NCBI GenBank assembly: GCA_914767715.1
Contig: CAJZBW010000001.1
Coordinates: forward strand, 1 to 36,228
Direction: 5' to 3'
Origin: Membranipora membranacea
Taxonomy: Eukaryota > Bryozoa > Gymnolaemata > Cheilostomatida > Membraniporidae
DNA: 36,228 nt
Part shown: positions 1 through 9,991 of the stretch, piece by piece
Layout: the number at the start of each line of letters is the position of its first letter
Numbering within the stretch: position 1 is the stretch's first letter
Program-made: the position numbers and the translations under genes
Notes under the pieces: model-generated
The model's input: the letters and a program-made list of their open reading frames with translations, nothing else
Told to the model about the DNA's origin: nothing
Databases searched by the model: none

Positions 1-67
1 TCCTGTTCGATTTCTTGATTTTGTGATATTGTGGAGGATATAATTTATTAGATCAACAGTAGTCAAT

Positions 68-256
68 TCATATGGATACCCAGTTGGCCAGTTGGAGTTT
101 GTTTTTTGAAGCTTGGAAAGAATATGCATCAGCTGGATAGGACTCATCGAAGAAAATAATTCGAATGCCCAAGGAGTCGGTGTTTGAAATTATTACGGGG
201 TTTTGTTGGAAGATTCTGGCCTGGTTTTTTTCAGATTTGTTCGGCCATTCACACAT
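68..256 (-). CDS. small hypothetical protein, start uncertain
   Basis: Minus-strand reading frame of 62 codons from ATG at 256 to a true TGA at 68-70. I do not recognise the product. It has no membrane segment; it is mixed polar with a hydrophobic patch (IRIIFF) followed by acidic and aromatic residues. The same frame stays open upstream to beyond position 500 and still reads protein-like just before the ATG (WFRVFSHDN), so the true start could be an upstream exon and the ORF a last exon. The gene would be divergent from the GSK3 gene. Support is only the open frame and its composition. Confidence 0.35.
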   Translation of the reverse strand: MCEWPNKSEKNQARIFQQNPVIISNTDSLGIRIIFFDESYPADAYSFQASKNKLQLANWVSI

Positions 257-259
257 CAA

Positions 260-531
260 TCGACTATTATCATGGCTAAAAACCCTAAACCAACAATTTC
301 CCCAATATACCCTTGCAAAAGTTAAGTTAATTCCCCACTGACTCCCCCTAATCGCCCTTAAACCCCCAAATTCCCAACCCTAGCCCTCACAATCGTCGAT
401 CCCTGCCCAATCCCCTTCCAAATCCCTTGCCCTACCATTAATTACTGGCTGACTGGCGTAACGACATTAGTGATGTTTGATAATGTTCTTATTGAGTTTA
501 TTAATAAGCTAATTTCTATAATCTTCAAAAG
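260..531. other. divergent intergenic spacer with C-rich segment
   Basis: About 270 bases between the short minus ORF and the GSK3 start. Positions 330-440 are rich in runs of C separated by A/T (CCCCC-AAA-TTCCC style), unlike the AT-rich spacers elsewhere in the window. The rest is AT-rich. I see no gene on the plus strand here. The segment could be a promoter, an upstream exon of the minus gene, or degenerate simple sequence. Confidence 0.4.
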
Positions 532-2170
532 ATGCTGACCTATAACGCTTCTTTCAAGCCTAAAAATAAAAACTACGGAGAGATCCCATCTCAATACATG
601 ACAAGTTTCCCATTAGATCACAACCGTAAATCGACAGTGAACCATATCAACAATCATAAGGTAACTACCGACATATTCAGAAAGATAAAGTCTATCGGAA
701 AGTTAACACAGAGAACAATTAAACTTAAACAGCTCATGAATATATCAAATATTCTACTAAAGGGTTCAAACCACAATCTAAAGGAGGTTCTCCTGTTGTC
801 AAAAAGAACATGCTTTTCTAAACGAATAGTCCTACACATAAACTTTGCTTCACCAACAACCCAGGCAAAATCAAAAGAGTTAAAAAAACTAGCAATCTTA
901 ATGAGAAGGCTTTTACGGAAACTGGACCCATTATACAACGGCCTAACAATCATGAACCTAGACCGGTGGTCGAGAAGGAAAGATAAAAAAATGTGTTTGC
1001 CTACCATGAGGATCGTAATACTGTGGAGGGGAAGAAAGAAAACCAGGCTCCTCCTAAGAAGGAACTCAAACATAATTTCAATCTTTACATGAAAGCACGC
1101 CTCAACACTGAGGGCACCATGGATTCCACCCCTCCCATGCTCAGTTCGTATGATATTGAGCTGTTGGAGATCATCGGACAGGGAACCTTCGGAAAAGTCT
1201 ATAAGGGCAAGTATAAGAAGACGGGAGAAATTGTTGCGGTTAAGAAGGTGTTCCAGGATCCCAAGTACAAAAACAGAGAGGTGGAGATCGTCAACATGCT
1301 CAAGGGAGATTTCTTGATGAAGGTGATGGGCACCTACTCCACCTTCGAAGAGGGAGGGCAGTTCCTCAACATCGCCATGACCTACTACGATGGTGACCTC
1401 TACACCCTCATCAAGCAGCAGGGGCGGAAGGGTCTGTCCACCCTCGACATCAAGTTGATCAGCTACCAGATCTTCAGGGGGTTACTGTTCATCCACCAGA
1501 TCAAGGTGGCCCATCGCGACATCAAACCTCACAACATCCTGCAGAAAGGCAAGAAGATAGCCATCTGTGACTTCGGGTCGGCCAAAATACTCACCAATTA
1601 ACCTAACCTGCCTTACATCTGCTCCAGGTGCTACCGAGCCCCTGAGTTGATATTCGGAGCCACTCACTACTCCACCATGATCGATATTTGGTCGGTTGGA
1701 TGTGTGCTGCTCGAAATGATCCAAGGGTCTCCCCTGTTCATTGGTGAGAACAGCGTGGATCACCTGATCGAGATCATCAAGGTGCTGGGCACTCCCACCA
1801 AGAGTCAGGTGATCGACATGAACCCAAGTTACGATCTCAACGACTACAAGTTCCCCAAGGTCAAGAGAAAGGAATGGAGCAAGGTACTTTCTTTTTAACC
1901 TAGATCTTCCCCAAAGCTGACCCCCTGCTCAACGACCTCCTCTCCCAGATCATGATCTACTCCCCCAAAATCAGACTCAACGCTGCAGAGGCCCTCGCCC
2001 ATGAATTCTTCGACGAGTTAAGGGAGGAACCGATGGCGCAGGCCTTGCAGAAGCAATTCGGACTGAACCTGTTTTCCTTTCTGCCCGAGTAGCTGAAGGG
2101 TCACGAGCACTTGGTGCCAAAATTGGTCCCCTCGTGGCAGCGTTACCAGAAGGAGAGCAGCCTGTACTGA
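532..2170 (+). CDS. GSK3/shaggy-type serine-threonine protein kinase
   Basis: Three exons give about 532 residues: 532-660, 681-1883, 1904-2170, with 20-nt introns GTAACTACCGACATATTCAG and GTACTTTCTTTTTAACCTAG. The kinase domain starts near residue 205: Gly-loop [16 protein letters not shown], catalytic [10 protein letters not shown] (near residue 321), CDFGSAK (near 340), then [17 protein letters not shown]. These are GSK3 signatures: the Tyr of the activation loop is kept, and the Arg/Arg/Lys of the phosphate-priming pocket (KNRE, HRD, GSAK) are present. The C-lobe has [16 protein letters not shown] and FFDELR. The first 200 residues are polar and probably disordered, longer than in animal GSK3. 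In-frame TAA at 1599-1601 and TAG near 2090 fall at positions that are Glu in GSK3 homologues. The first intron rests only on frame, because frame 0 is also open upstream to an ATG at 483. Family call is very secure; the exact N-terminus is not. Confidence 0.93.
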
Positions 2171-2214
2171 GGATAATCTTTTTTATCTTATTATTAATAT
2201 ATCTCAGCTTGGGT

Positions 2215-3510
2215 ATGCCCTCTGTCTACTAGTTCGAGTAGTTCTTCAATCGTAGGCCAGATTTCCCCATTCTCAACATTTCAGGGGTGAAGCCTCTCAA
2301 AGAGTTCATCAAAGACTACCCCGGGGAGGAGTTGATAGCTAATTTGCTAGAGTTGTAGAAAGACTTTAAGTATTACCGGGCTATCAATGGAGATGGGAAT
2401 TGTTTCTATCGAGCGATCATGTTCCAATACTTCGTGAAGGCAGAACTGAGTAATTTTGGAGGGTTGTTTCCTCAGGCTGATCTGTTGATGTGTGAAAATT
2501 TACCTTTCCGAAAATAACGCGGGTTCACTTCTGAAAATATCTTGGAGTATGTCTGGAAAACTTATTTGAAGGGTTTGAGTGACAAGGGAGTTTATGAGAG
2601 GGAACGAGCTTTGGAGAGGGTGCTTAATCAGTCGCCTAATTTGGATGCGGTTTTGATTGCGTACTTCAGGGTGCTGAATTATTCGCACTTGTTAGGGTGT
2701 AGACAATAGTTTGAACATCTTTCGGAAGGAGGGATTGATCAGGATCTTAGGAGGATCAAGACTTTTGGGCAGGAATCTTAGCAGTACTAACTCTTTACAC
2801 TGGCCAGGCTACTAGACGCACAGATTACAGTGGTTTTGGTTCATCAGGAATGTTACAAGCATCTTAAGCTCAATGCCGATTAGGCCCATGGCTTCGATTT
2901 TATTGTCTCCTACCGACCTGGACACTACGACCTCCCCGTTCATAGCGATCAAAGCAGTCAATAAGCACATCGCGGCTCACAACTCTATTAGGCCTAAGCC
3001 AAGGGACCACTCAGATCATTCGGCTCTACTACTCTGAATAAACTACTGGATAAGAAACAAAGGTCATCTATTCCAGTATATCCCCAACAGTATACCTGCC
3101 CCGAGATAATCTCGATCAAAAACCCAAGCGAACTACCAAAAATGATAGTTAGAAATTCTGACACAAGTCGTAGCCGTACTGTCAGTACTGGCAGTGAGTT
3201 GAAGGAAAAGAAAATCCCTACCAACATGGGAGAGTTTAGACAAAATATGAGTATGAGTAGGCATTCCAACGAGAGGGAGGAGCTAGCCCATAACCGATTC
3301 TCGTTCGAAAAGGTGAGCGAAAAGTCACCTTCAGAATTAAAAACAAAAATCACAAAAGCTGAGCCAGTACCTGAAAGCAAGCAGACAAAGGTGCCAAGGA
3401 CGAGTCTGACGCGACAGAGAGAGCAAGCCAAGAGTCAAAGGATCATGTACGAATCAGCTTTCTGTATCTTCGGTTTCTTGACCCTGGTGATAGCCCTCTT
3501 CGTTTTGTGA
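2215..3510 (+). CDS. otubain-family deubiquitinase with C-terminal membrane anchor
   Basis: 431 codons with no intron, ending at TGA 3508-3510. The fold is peptidase C65 (otubain): the catalytic Cys lies in INGDGNCFYRA (about residue 70), helical insert follows, and the catalytic His is in SYRPGHYDLP (about residue 240). These proteins cleave ubiquitin chains. After the catalytic domain comes about 170 residues of basic/polar, likely disordered sequence. The last 19 residues end in a strongly hydrophobic segment (FCIFGFLTLVIALFVL) at the extreme C-terminus, as in tail-anchored proteins; OTUB1/2 lack this, so ER/Golgi-type membrane attachment is inferred. Several TAG/TAA codons are read as Glu (for example CR-E-EFEH). 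The only plausible ATG lies inside a perfect 20-nt intron look-alike (2213-2232), so the start is less certain than the domain. 44 bp after GSK3, 50 bp before TVP23. Confidence 0.85.
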
Positions 3511-3560
3511 TATTTAGCATACTATATCGAGTAGATATTTAAACCTTCAGATTTAAATCA

Positions 3561-4205
3561 ATGGAGTTTTCGGGCAAGTAAACACCAAGATATCCAGCGA
3601 CTACCCTCAGTCAAACGAACATCAACCTTCATCGAACGCCTTCAATAAGGATAAAACTAACGACGAGTGCAAAGCATCTATCGCCATTGTGTTCATGGTG
3701 TTCAAGTTCCTGCCGATTTTTATGTACATTTCGTGCCAGTTAGGTACCTGCACCCTGACAAAGTTACCTGTTATTCAAGTTGATGACCGACCAGTACCTA
3801 TCAACTTTCGTGGTGGTGGCCATCCTGTCAAGTTCTGATTTCTGGGTAACAAAAAACATAGCTGGTCGACAGTTGGCAGCTCTGCGTTGGTACACCAAAC
3901 TAGACGAGTAGAACCATGAAAAATGGTGTTTCTAGTCCTCACAATCACGTGAGGCCTCAACTTGCAATGTGCTAATCTTCTGGTTGGGTCAATTCCTGGC
4001 AATCCTCTTCTGGTTGGTGATAACCTTCATCAACATAATAACCCTTTCGACATTCTGGATCTTCCTGGCTATTTTCTGCCTGGTGTTGCTGATCTGCAAC
4101 TTCATCTTCTTTTTGGAGTGCAAAGGCGACCATCAGAGGCGAGTGAACAACCTGACCAGGCGGATGGGAGTGGAGTTTTTCGAACTGGCCGAGGAGAAAA
4201 GATGA
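3561..4205 (+). CDS. TVP23/FAM18 Golgi membrane protein
   Basis: 199 residues from three exons (3561-3577, 3598-3738, 3764-4205), with introns of 20 nt (3578-3597) and 25 nt (3739-3763). TVP23 proteins are small four-helix membrane proteins of the late Golgi that act in vesicle trafficking. The sequence follows the family: hydrophobic helix IAIVFMVFKFLPIFMYISC, then TFVVVVAILSSSDFW-VTKNIAGRQLAALRW, the WCFES box, IFWLGQFLAILFWLVITF, and a last helix before a short basic-acidic tail. Length matches the usual about 200. The 25-nt intron is the only choice that keeps the family sequence across the junction. TAG at 3933-3935 sits where homologues have the Glu of FES. The first exon is only 17 nt, so the initiator ATG is less certain. 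Confidence 0.88.
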
Positions 4206-4235
4206 TTGCACTTTTAATAGTAATAATTAAACGTT

Positions 4236-5210
4236 ATGGAACGAATCAAGGTAAATAACAACCAAGATGGCTTTATGCGGAGACCTAATTGGGGAAACCA
4301 ACCGAAAATATAGGTCAATAATACTCCCATTAGGCAAAGGGATCTTCCCAATAAGGAAAATCAAGCTGGGCAGTATAACCGCAAGGATGGTAATGCTCAT
4401 CGGCAGTATGAGGAAAGGGAAAGTCTTAACCCTTATATCAGCTAGTCGGAGGTCAATAATAGCAGAACCATTCCGAAGAGGAGGGTCTCCATGGCAGCCA
4501 GGGGGTGTGTCAATCATCTGGAGGCGGAGGCTGAGTTCAAAATTTAAATCGATGGGGAGAATCTCAACTATTGCAGCAAGTGTGCAGCCCATCTGGCTAG
4601 CAATGGGTTTAAGGTAGAACGTATTTTGCCGACCCGTTCTCCCCGCAGGATGAAGGAACTGCCGCGTTCTCCTTCCTACAGCAAGCGGAGACAGGAACTG
4701 TCCCATTTCATCCAGAGTCTAAAAGACCTGGAAAATGGATACGTCGATAAGGAGGAGCAGATTGCTAAAATCGACCAGAGTCACGAGATCGAGAAGGAAA
4801 CCATCTCAAACTTCTACTCATCTCTGTTCGAGTACCTGGAGTACATCCGGGATGAGCATGTCAACTTCCTGGAGGATGAGGGCAAGAGGAGCTCTCAAAT
4901 ATGTGAGATCGAGTCGGATGAGATCGGATAGACCTTAGAAGAGCTGAAATCGATGAGGGAGGATATCGAGACCAACGTGGATAAGGTGGTGGAGGAAGTG
5001 GAGGAAAATAGTTACCTGGAATGTATGAGCTACTACAAGCAAAAAAGAGGAGTGCACGAGCACCGTCTGTCTGAGTTGGGAACCGACGCTCGCCCTGCAA
5101 ACTGCACCACATCAGAAAGTGTGGAATAAAAGCTAAGCGAGTTCAAATATTTCATCGACGAGCTGACAGGGATAATGAGTTCCAAAGCAGAATCGTCGGT
5201 GACCTATTGA
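4236..5210 (+). CDS. B-box-like zinc motif plus coiled-coil protein
   Basis: 324 codons in one exon from ATG 4236 to TGA 5208-5210. The first 85 residues are polar, Asn/Arg-rich. Around residues 90-120 there is a Cys/His cluster, C-x2-H ... YC-x2-C-x3-H, which resembles a degenerate B-box zinc finger. From about residue 150 the protein is an acidic amphipathic helix region with heptad-like spacing (LKDLENGY, EIEKETISNFY, LEELKSMREDIE), typical of a coiled coil. B-box plus coiled coil is a frequent arrangement in ciliates, often without a RING. Ligand binding is inference: one zinc site could be complete, a second is not obvious. Converges on the phosphatase gene with 77 bp between stops. Confidence 0.6.
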
Positions 5211-5287
5211 TAATTTCCTTGCATAATAACTTAGAAGAACTCTTAAAACATGTCAGGAAATAGTAATAAGCATTTATTAATGATCAG

Positions 5288-6202
5288 TCACAAAAAATAG
5301 GGTAGCAGGTGCATGTAGTTGACGTTTTTCTTGTTGTCTTATGAGGGACCGTAGACGATGAATTCTGTGTCGAGGGAGGAATTTATTTTTAGGATTGAGG
5401 CTTCGTTGTTCATTTTGTAGCAGTAGTTAGGGGCAGACCAGACTGTTACTAATTTCTTGTTGAAGTGCCACTTGTAGCCTTCTTGGACTAACTGATGGGC
5501 TCGGACTATCAGCTTTACTCCGTTTACTTGTTGGAATTATTGCACCACGCGGCGGCCGAATAGCCAACCTGCCATTCTCGAACTAGGTTTCCAGTCTTCG
5601 ATGTCTTCTTCTGGATCTGACCACATGAGGTCGCATATAGGTCCTGAGGGAGGAATTTCCACGTTCCTTTCAAGGGTGCGGATGGTATCAATGGTGGTCC
5701 TTTTGGGTGACAGCCCTCCATGCACACAAAAAATCTCTCCTTCAATGACAGCAGCCAAGGGAAGGTAATCAAAAGTATCAGTAAAGTAGTTCCAAACATT
5801 ATGATTGCCGTACTTCTTGGCAACTTCATCATAGAAGCCATAGACGGTGGAAATATTTCTGGATTAATGGTTACCTCTCAACAGCACAACTGTTTATGGA
5901 TATTTCAGCTTGTAGAGAAAGAGGAGTAGAATTGTTTAGACTGAATTGTAGCCACGGTCCACGTAGTCTCCAAGGAAGATGTAGCGTTCCTCGGGGATGG
6001 GTCCTCCTTTGCGGAATAATTCAAGAAGATCCCAGAATTGGCCATGCACATCTCCGCAGACAGTTACTGGAGCTTGCACTGGCTGAACGTTGGATTCTTC
6101 AAAGAGTAATGCTTTGACTCGACGGCATAAAACCCGAACATCTTCCTCAGGGATGATCTTGCATTGCAAAACTGTATCGATCAATGCTTCCAGATTTTTC
6201 AT
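5288..6202 (-). CDS. PP2A-subfamily phosphatase catalytic subunit (PP4/PP6-like)
   Basis: 304 codons without introns, ATG at 6200-6202, TGA at 5288-5290; PP4C and PP6C have almost the same length. All metal-binding motifs of PPP phosphatases are present: GDVHGQ, GDYVDRG, RGNH-E-SR, the RAHQLV histidine and [20 protein letters not shown] and [11 protein letters not shown] lean to PP6/PP4 rather than PP2A. It ends in YFL, the conserved tail that is carboxymethylated in PP2A-type enzymes. The Glu of RGNHESR is encoded by TAA (complement of 5864-5866); two more TAA codons (in VET and KYPET) also stand at Glu positions of homologues. YRCGN of the family is replaced by YKMNN and SPRGAG by SSRMAG. 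Regulatory subunits are not in this window. Substrate unknown. Confidence 0.93.
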
Positions 6203-6374
6203 AGCAATACAAAGACTTTATAGCTTGTGTATTTAGATTATTTTTCTGCAAATGGTTCAAAAAATGGAGTTTTTGTAGCAATATCAAAGATTTTGAATTT
6301 GGAGGGGGAGGAGTTAAATCATTTTCGAATAATCGAAATCCCATCATAGTTATTATATTATCCGCAACGAACTG
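6203..6374. promoter_or_regulatory. divergent spacer between phosphatase and coiled-coil genes
   Basis: 172 bases, AT-rich, between two start codons on opposite strands, so it must carry both promoters. It contains T-rich and A-rich tracts and a purine-rich GGAGGGGGAGGAG stretch near 6301. No ORF is supported here and no particular element can be assigned. Confidence 0.4.
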
Positions 6375-9300
6375 ATGCAACCCTATACGCCATATTCTGG
6401 AAGAACTCCCTTCTCGGCCAGTTCACAACCTAACCTGTACAGCAACCAGCGGCAGAGTGCCGAACAGCCCACTTCCAACAACCGTCAGAAATCATATCTT
6501 TTGCAGAAAGTGCAGGCTTTACTCCCCTACCTCGCAGAAATCTTGAGGCAAAATGATGACAGGACTGTGGGAGTTGTAGGTAAACTGTCCGGTTTGAGGG
6601 ACAACCTTGATGGCCTTTTCGAGGGATTAGAAAAGGAACTTGTCATGTCTAGTGAGGAAAGATAGGATTTGAGGGGTAAATTGAGGGCAGCTGAGCAGTA
6701 TGAGAAAGTTGTTGAAGTAAAACGATAGAACTTGGAGGCCAAGAGGAGACTTGAGGCTGAACTGGAGGAACTGAAAAGGTAGAATGGAAGCTTTGCTCAG
6801 AATGAGGATATCCTTAGAAATTAGCTCAAAAAAATAGAGGAAGAAAATAGGAAGGCTCAATTCATCTTTGAGGGGATGAGAAAAGAAAGTGAGTCTCTGG
6901 ACAGAAAAAATAGGGATCTTGAAAACGGTATCCAGATCGATGAGGAGTAGTTGGAATCACTTCGACTGGAGTTGGAGAAGGAGAAAAGAAAGAGTGTAGG
7001 TGTCGAGGAGTACGCCAGAAGGAAGTACCAAGAGTATGAACGAAATCTGATTGAAGAACAAAAAAGAAATTAGGATATTCTTGACAATCACCATTAGCTA
7101 CTGAGAAAAGATCAAGAAAACGAACAGAAATTGCATGAAATCGCTCGATAGATTGAATCTGAAAAGATAAAAAGAAGGGAAGTGGCCTAAATTGCATCCA
7201 CTAAAGCTAGAGAGCTTGAAGGACTTAATAACCAGTTAATGAGACAGCTCAACGAGGGAGAATACCAGCTGAAGCAAAGAAATAATGATCTGACCCGCCT
7301 CAAAGTTGAGCAGGACAAAGCTGATAAAGCTATCAAGGGTCTTTCTAGAAAAAGTGACATCAACAAGAAAGAAATCTAACAATTTATTAGATAACTTGAG
7401 GGTGAGAGAAGACAAACCAGTACCAATCAGGAAGGAAATAACAGAAAGATCAAATCTATGGAGGATGAGAAAAGAAAACTTGAGGAGAGAATCAGAAGTG
7501 AAAACGATCGAGTCAAAAACTATGAAGCTATGCTACGAAGAATCGGGGAGGAAAGAGAAGATGAAAGAAGAAAGACCCAACTTAGTGAGCAGCAGGCAAT
7601 GCGAAGCCTTGAAAAATTGAACCAGGAAAGGGAGTAGCTTCGAAAACTGTTGGAGTAGAATTAGAAGGAGAAAGATGATAATGAAGATTACATAGTCCAG
7701 ATGCAATACCAAATGGCAGAGAAGGAGAAAAAACTGTCATCTTTGATTGACTAACTAACCAGAAAAAGTACACTGAATGAAGATGAGCTTCTTCTCCTCA
7801 AGCAGGAAGCTGATCAGGAAAGGAGAAAGAGTATGGCCGATCAACAAAAAATCAAAAAGATTGAGGCTATTATCCAGGAAAATGCATACAAAACTGAAGA
7901 TAGGATCAGGGAACTTACTGATGCCTTGGATGGAGAAAGAAGGAAGAGTATGGCCGATGAAAAGAGATTAAGAGATATTGAGAGGGCTTTGAATGAGAAA
8001 GTATACTTTTTGACTGAACTAACCAGGAGAAAATCAGAAGATGAAAGCGAACTCAATGCTATGAGAGAAGAATTGCAAAAATAGCGAAACAAGAGTCTTG
8101 TTGATGAGGCTACTATTCAAAAATTGAATACTATGGTGAAAGAGAAAGAGAAGGAATTGCTTGAAAATAACAGACTTAGAATGAAAAATGATAATGAAAT
8201 CCATGACATCAAGGATGCTATTGAGGAGGAAAGGAGAAAAAGTATGATCGATGAAAGAAAACTCAAATAAATGCAAAAAATGCTTGATCAAAAGGTGAAG
8301 CTTGCCAATGAAATGAATGGACAGGTTGCAGTTTATTCCCAGAAATAGGAAGAAGATGAAGAAGCAATCAGATTTTTGAAGGAAGAAATCGAGAAGGAAA
8401 GGAGAAAGAGCTCTGCTGATCAAGGGTTGATCAAAAAGATGGAGGGGTTGGTGAATGAAAAGGAAAGAATGATCATTGAAAGCAAGAGAAGACATACTTC
8501 CCTTGAAAGTTAAATCCGGGCCATCCAGGACTAGTTGGATAAGGAAAGAAACAAGAGTTTAGTTGATGAAGCTACAATCAAAAAATTAAGCACAATGCTA
8601 AACAAAAGAGTTCAATAACTCGAAAACAAAGATGCAGAATTCGAAAAAGCTGCTAATCAGATCCAAATGACTGAGGAAGAACTCCTTTTCTTGAGAAATG
8701 AAGTCGAAAATGAAAGGAGGAAGACTACTGTTGATCAGAACAGACTTAAGAAACTTGAACAGGTTATTGTAGACAGAGAAAGGAAGTTAGAAGATGCTCA
8801 GGAAGCCTTCTTGAGAAGAGACAGCGATATCCGAAGAATTGAGAAGGCGATTGAAGATTAAAGGCGTAAAAGTATGCTTGATGAGCAAAGACTCAGACAA
8901 CTTGAAAAATAACTTGAAAATAAAGTTGATGAGGCTGGTGCAAACTATGAAAAATACATTGCTGCTCAGGAGCACTACGAACTCTCTTCCGATTAAATTG
9001 AAAAATTGAAGCAGGAGTTGGAGAGGGAGAGAAGAACTACTATGGCTGAAAATGACTATATCAATCGAAAAATTAAACAGGCTGAAATTGAAAACAGGGA
9101 ACTAAAAGATAAGGCTCAACGCGGAAAAAGCGATGTCGATAAATTCAAAAATGAAAGTCAATCACTCAATAAAAAGCATAGAGAATTCTAAGAGCTTATC
9201 AATGAGATGGGACGGAAGAGTAACCTGAATGAAAGAGAGTTGATGGAGTTGAAGAGACAGTTTGAACTTGAGAGGAGAAAAAGTATGTCTGTTGAAGAGG

Positions 9301-9926
9301 CTGTTATGAGATTGAAAAGAGATAACCAGGCTAACGGAGCAGAGGTTGCTAACCTAAAAAGTGAACTTGCTTAAAACAAGGCTGAAGTTAACGATTTAAC
9401 TGATAAAAATAGAAAAGCTAATGAAATTATCGAAGCTCTTAGTGACGAAAATTAAGGTTTTAGAAACGATATTGACCATATTCACAATGCAACCATGAAT
9501 ATTGCCAACTTCGGTGAGGAGCTTCATGCTCTCAAAAGAAAAATTGAGGATATTGATCGGGATATCAATCATCTCGAGTCTCAAATTGGCTCAGCTCAAA
9601 ATGAATTGTCAAGGCAGGAGAGAGAAGCTGAGGACAAAAAGAGGAAAGTTAGAGAACTTGCAGCTGATGGAAATGTTCCAACTCAAGCAGCCGTACCACA
9701 GTTCATCACCCGCAAGGCCTCTGGTTCCCTTCACAGTGAGAGTACTTAGGAAGAGAAAAACCATGTGATTAAGGTTCTCGAGCATGAGAGCAAGCTCTAT
9801 AACTTTGAGAAGAACTTCCTGAAGATGATGGGTCAGAATCAGGCTCCCACTCAAACATTCAAGCCAGCACCTTTCAAAGCTTCCTCTCCGATATACTAAA
9901 TTAGCTAAAACAGGCCTCCATACTGA
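6375..9926 (+). CDS. large repeated coiled-coil protein (1183 aa)
   Basis: One intron-free frame of 1183 codons, ATG 6375 to TGA 9924-9926. The first 45 residues are Ser/Asn/Gln-rich and probably disordered; from there to about residue 1090 it is almost entirely charged heptad helix, followed by a short Pro/Ser-rich tail. From about 7400 to 9300 a motif of the form [ED]ERRKS-M-x-D-E-x-x-L/I recurs at least ten times, every 38-57 residues in the regular part (positions 7818, 7935, 8082, 8544, 8859 and others). RRKS fits the basic-x-Ser phosphorylation consensus of PKA-type kinases. Where two repeats match, Glu is GAA in one copy and TAG (8082-8084) or TAA (8859-8861) in another. No motor, EF-hand or catalytic domain is visible. 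A cytoskeletal filament, basal-body or cortex scaffold role is inference from shape only. Confidence 0.85.
7818..9290 (+). repeat. degenerate intragenic repeat array (ERRKS-type, coiled coil)
   Basis: Copies of a helix-start motif, ERRKS or ERNKS followed by M/L-x-DE and a Leu/Ile-rich turn, occur near 7818, 7935, 8082, 8228, 8399, 8544, 8710, 8859, 9028 and 9272. Spacing runs from about 115 to 245 bases, mostly 140-170. The copies at 8082 and 8544 are the closest pair (RNKSLVDEATI shared), pointing to internal duplication. Confidence 0.75.
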
Positions 9927-9991
9927 TGATGTTACATAATTATACAACTAATAATCTGTCAGGATAATTATATTTTATATTTAAAACTTAC

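Noticed and set aside
993-1601. Truncated kinase ORF ending in the activation loop, suggesting a pseudogene
   Set aside because: The apparent stop is TAA read as Glu; the kinase continues in frame and is complete after one 20-nt intron.
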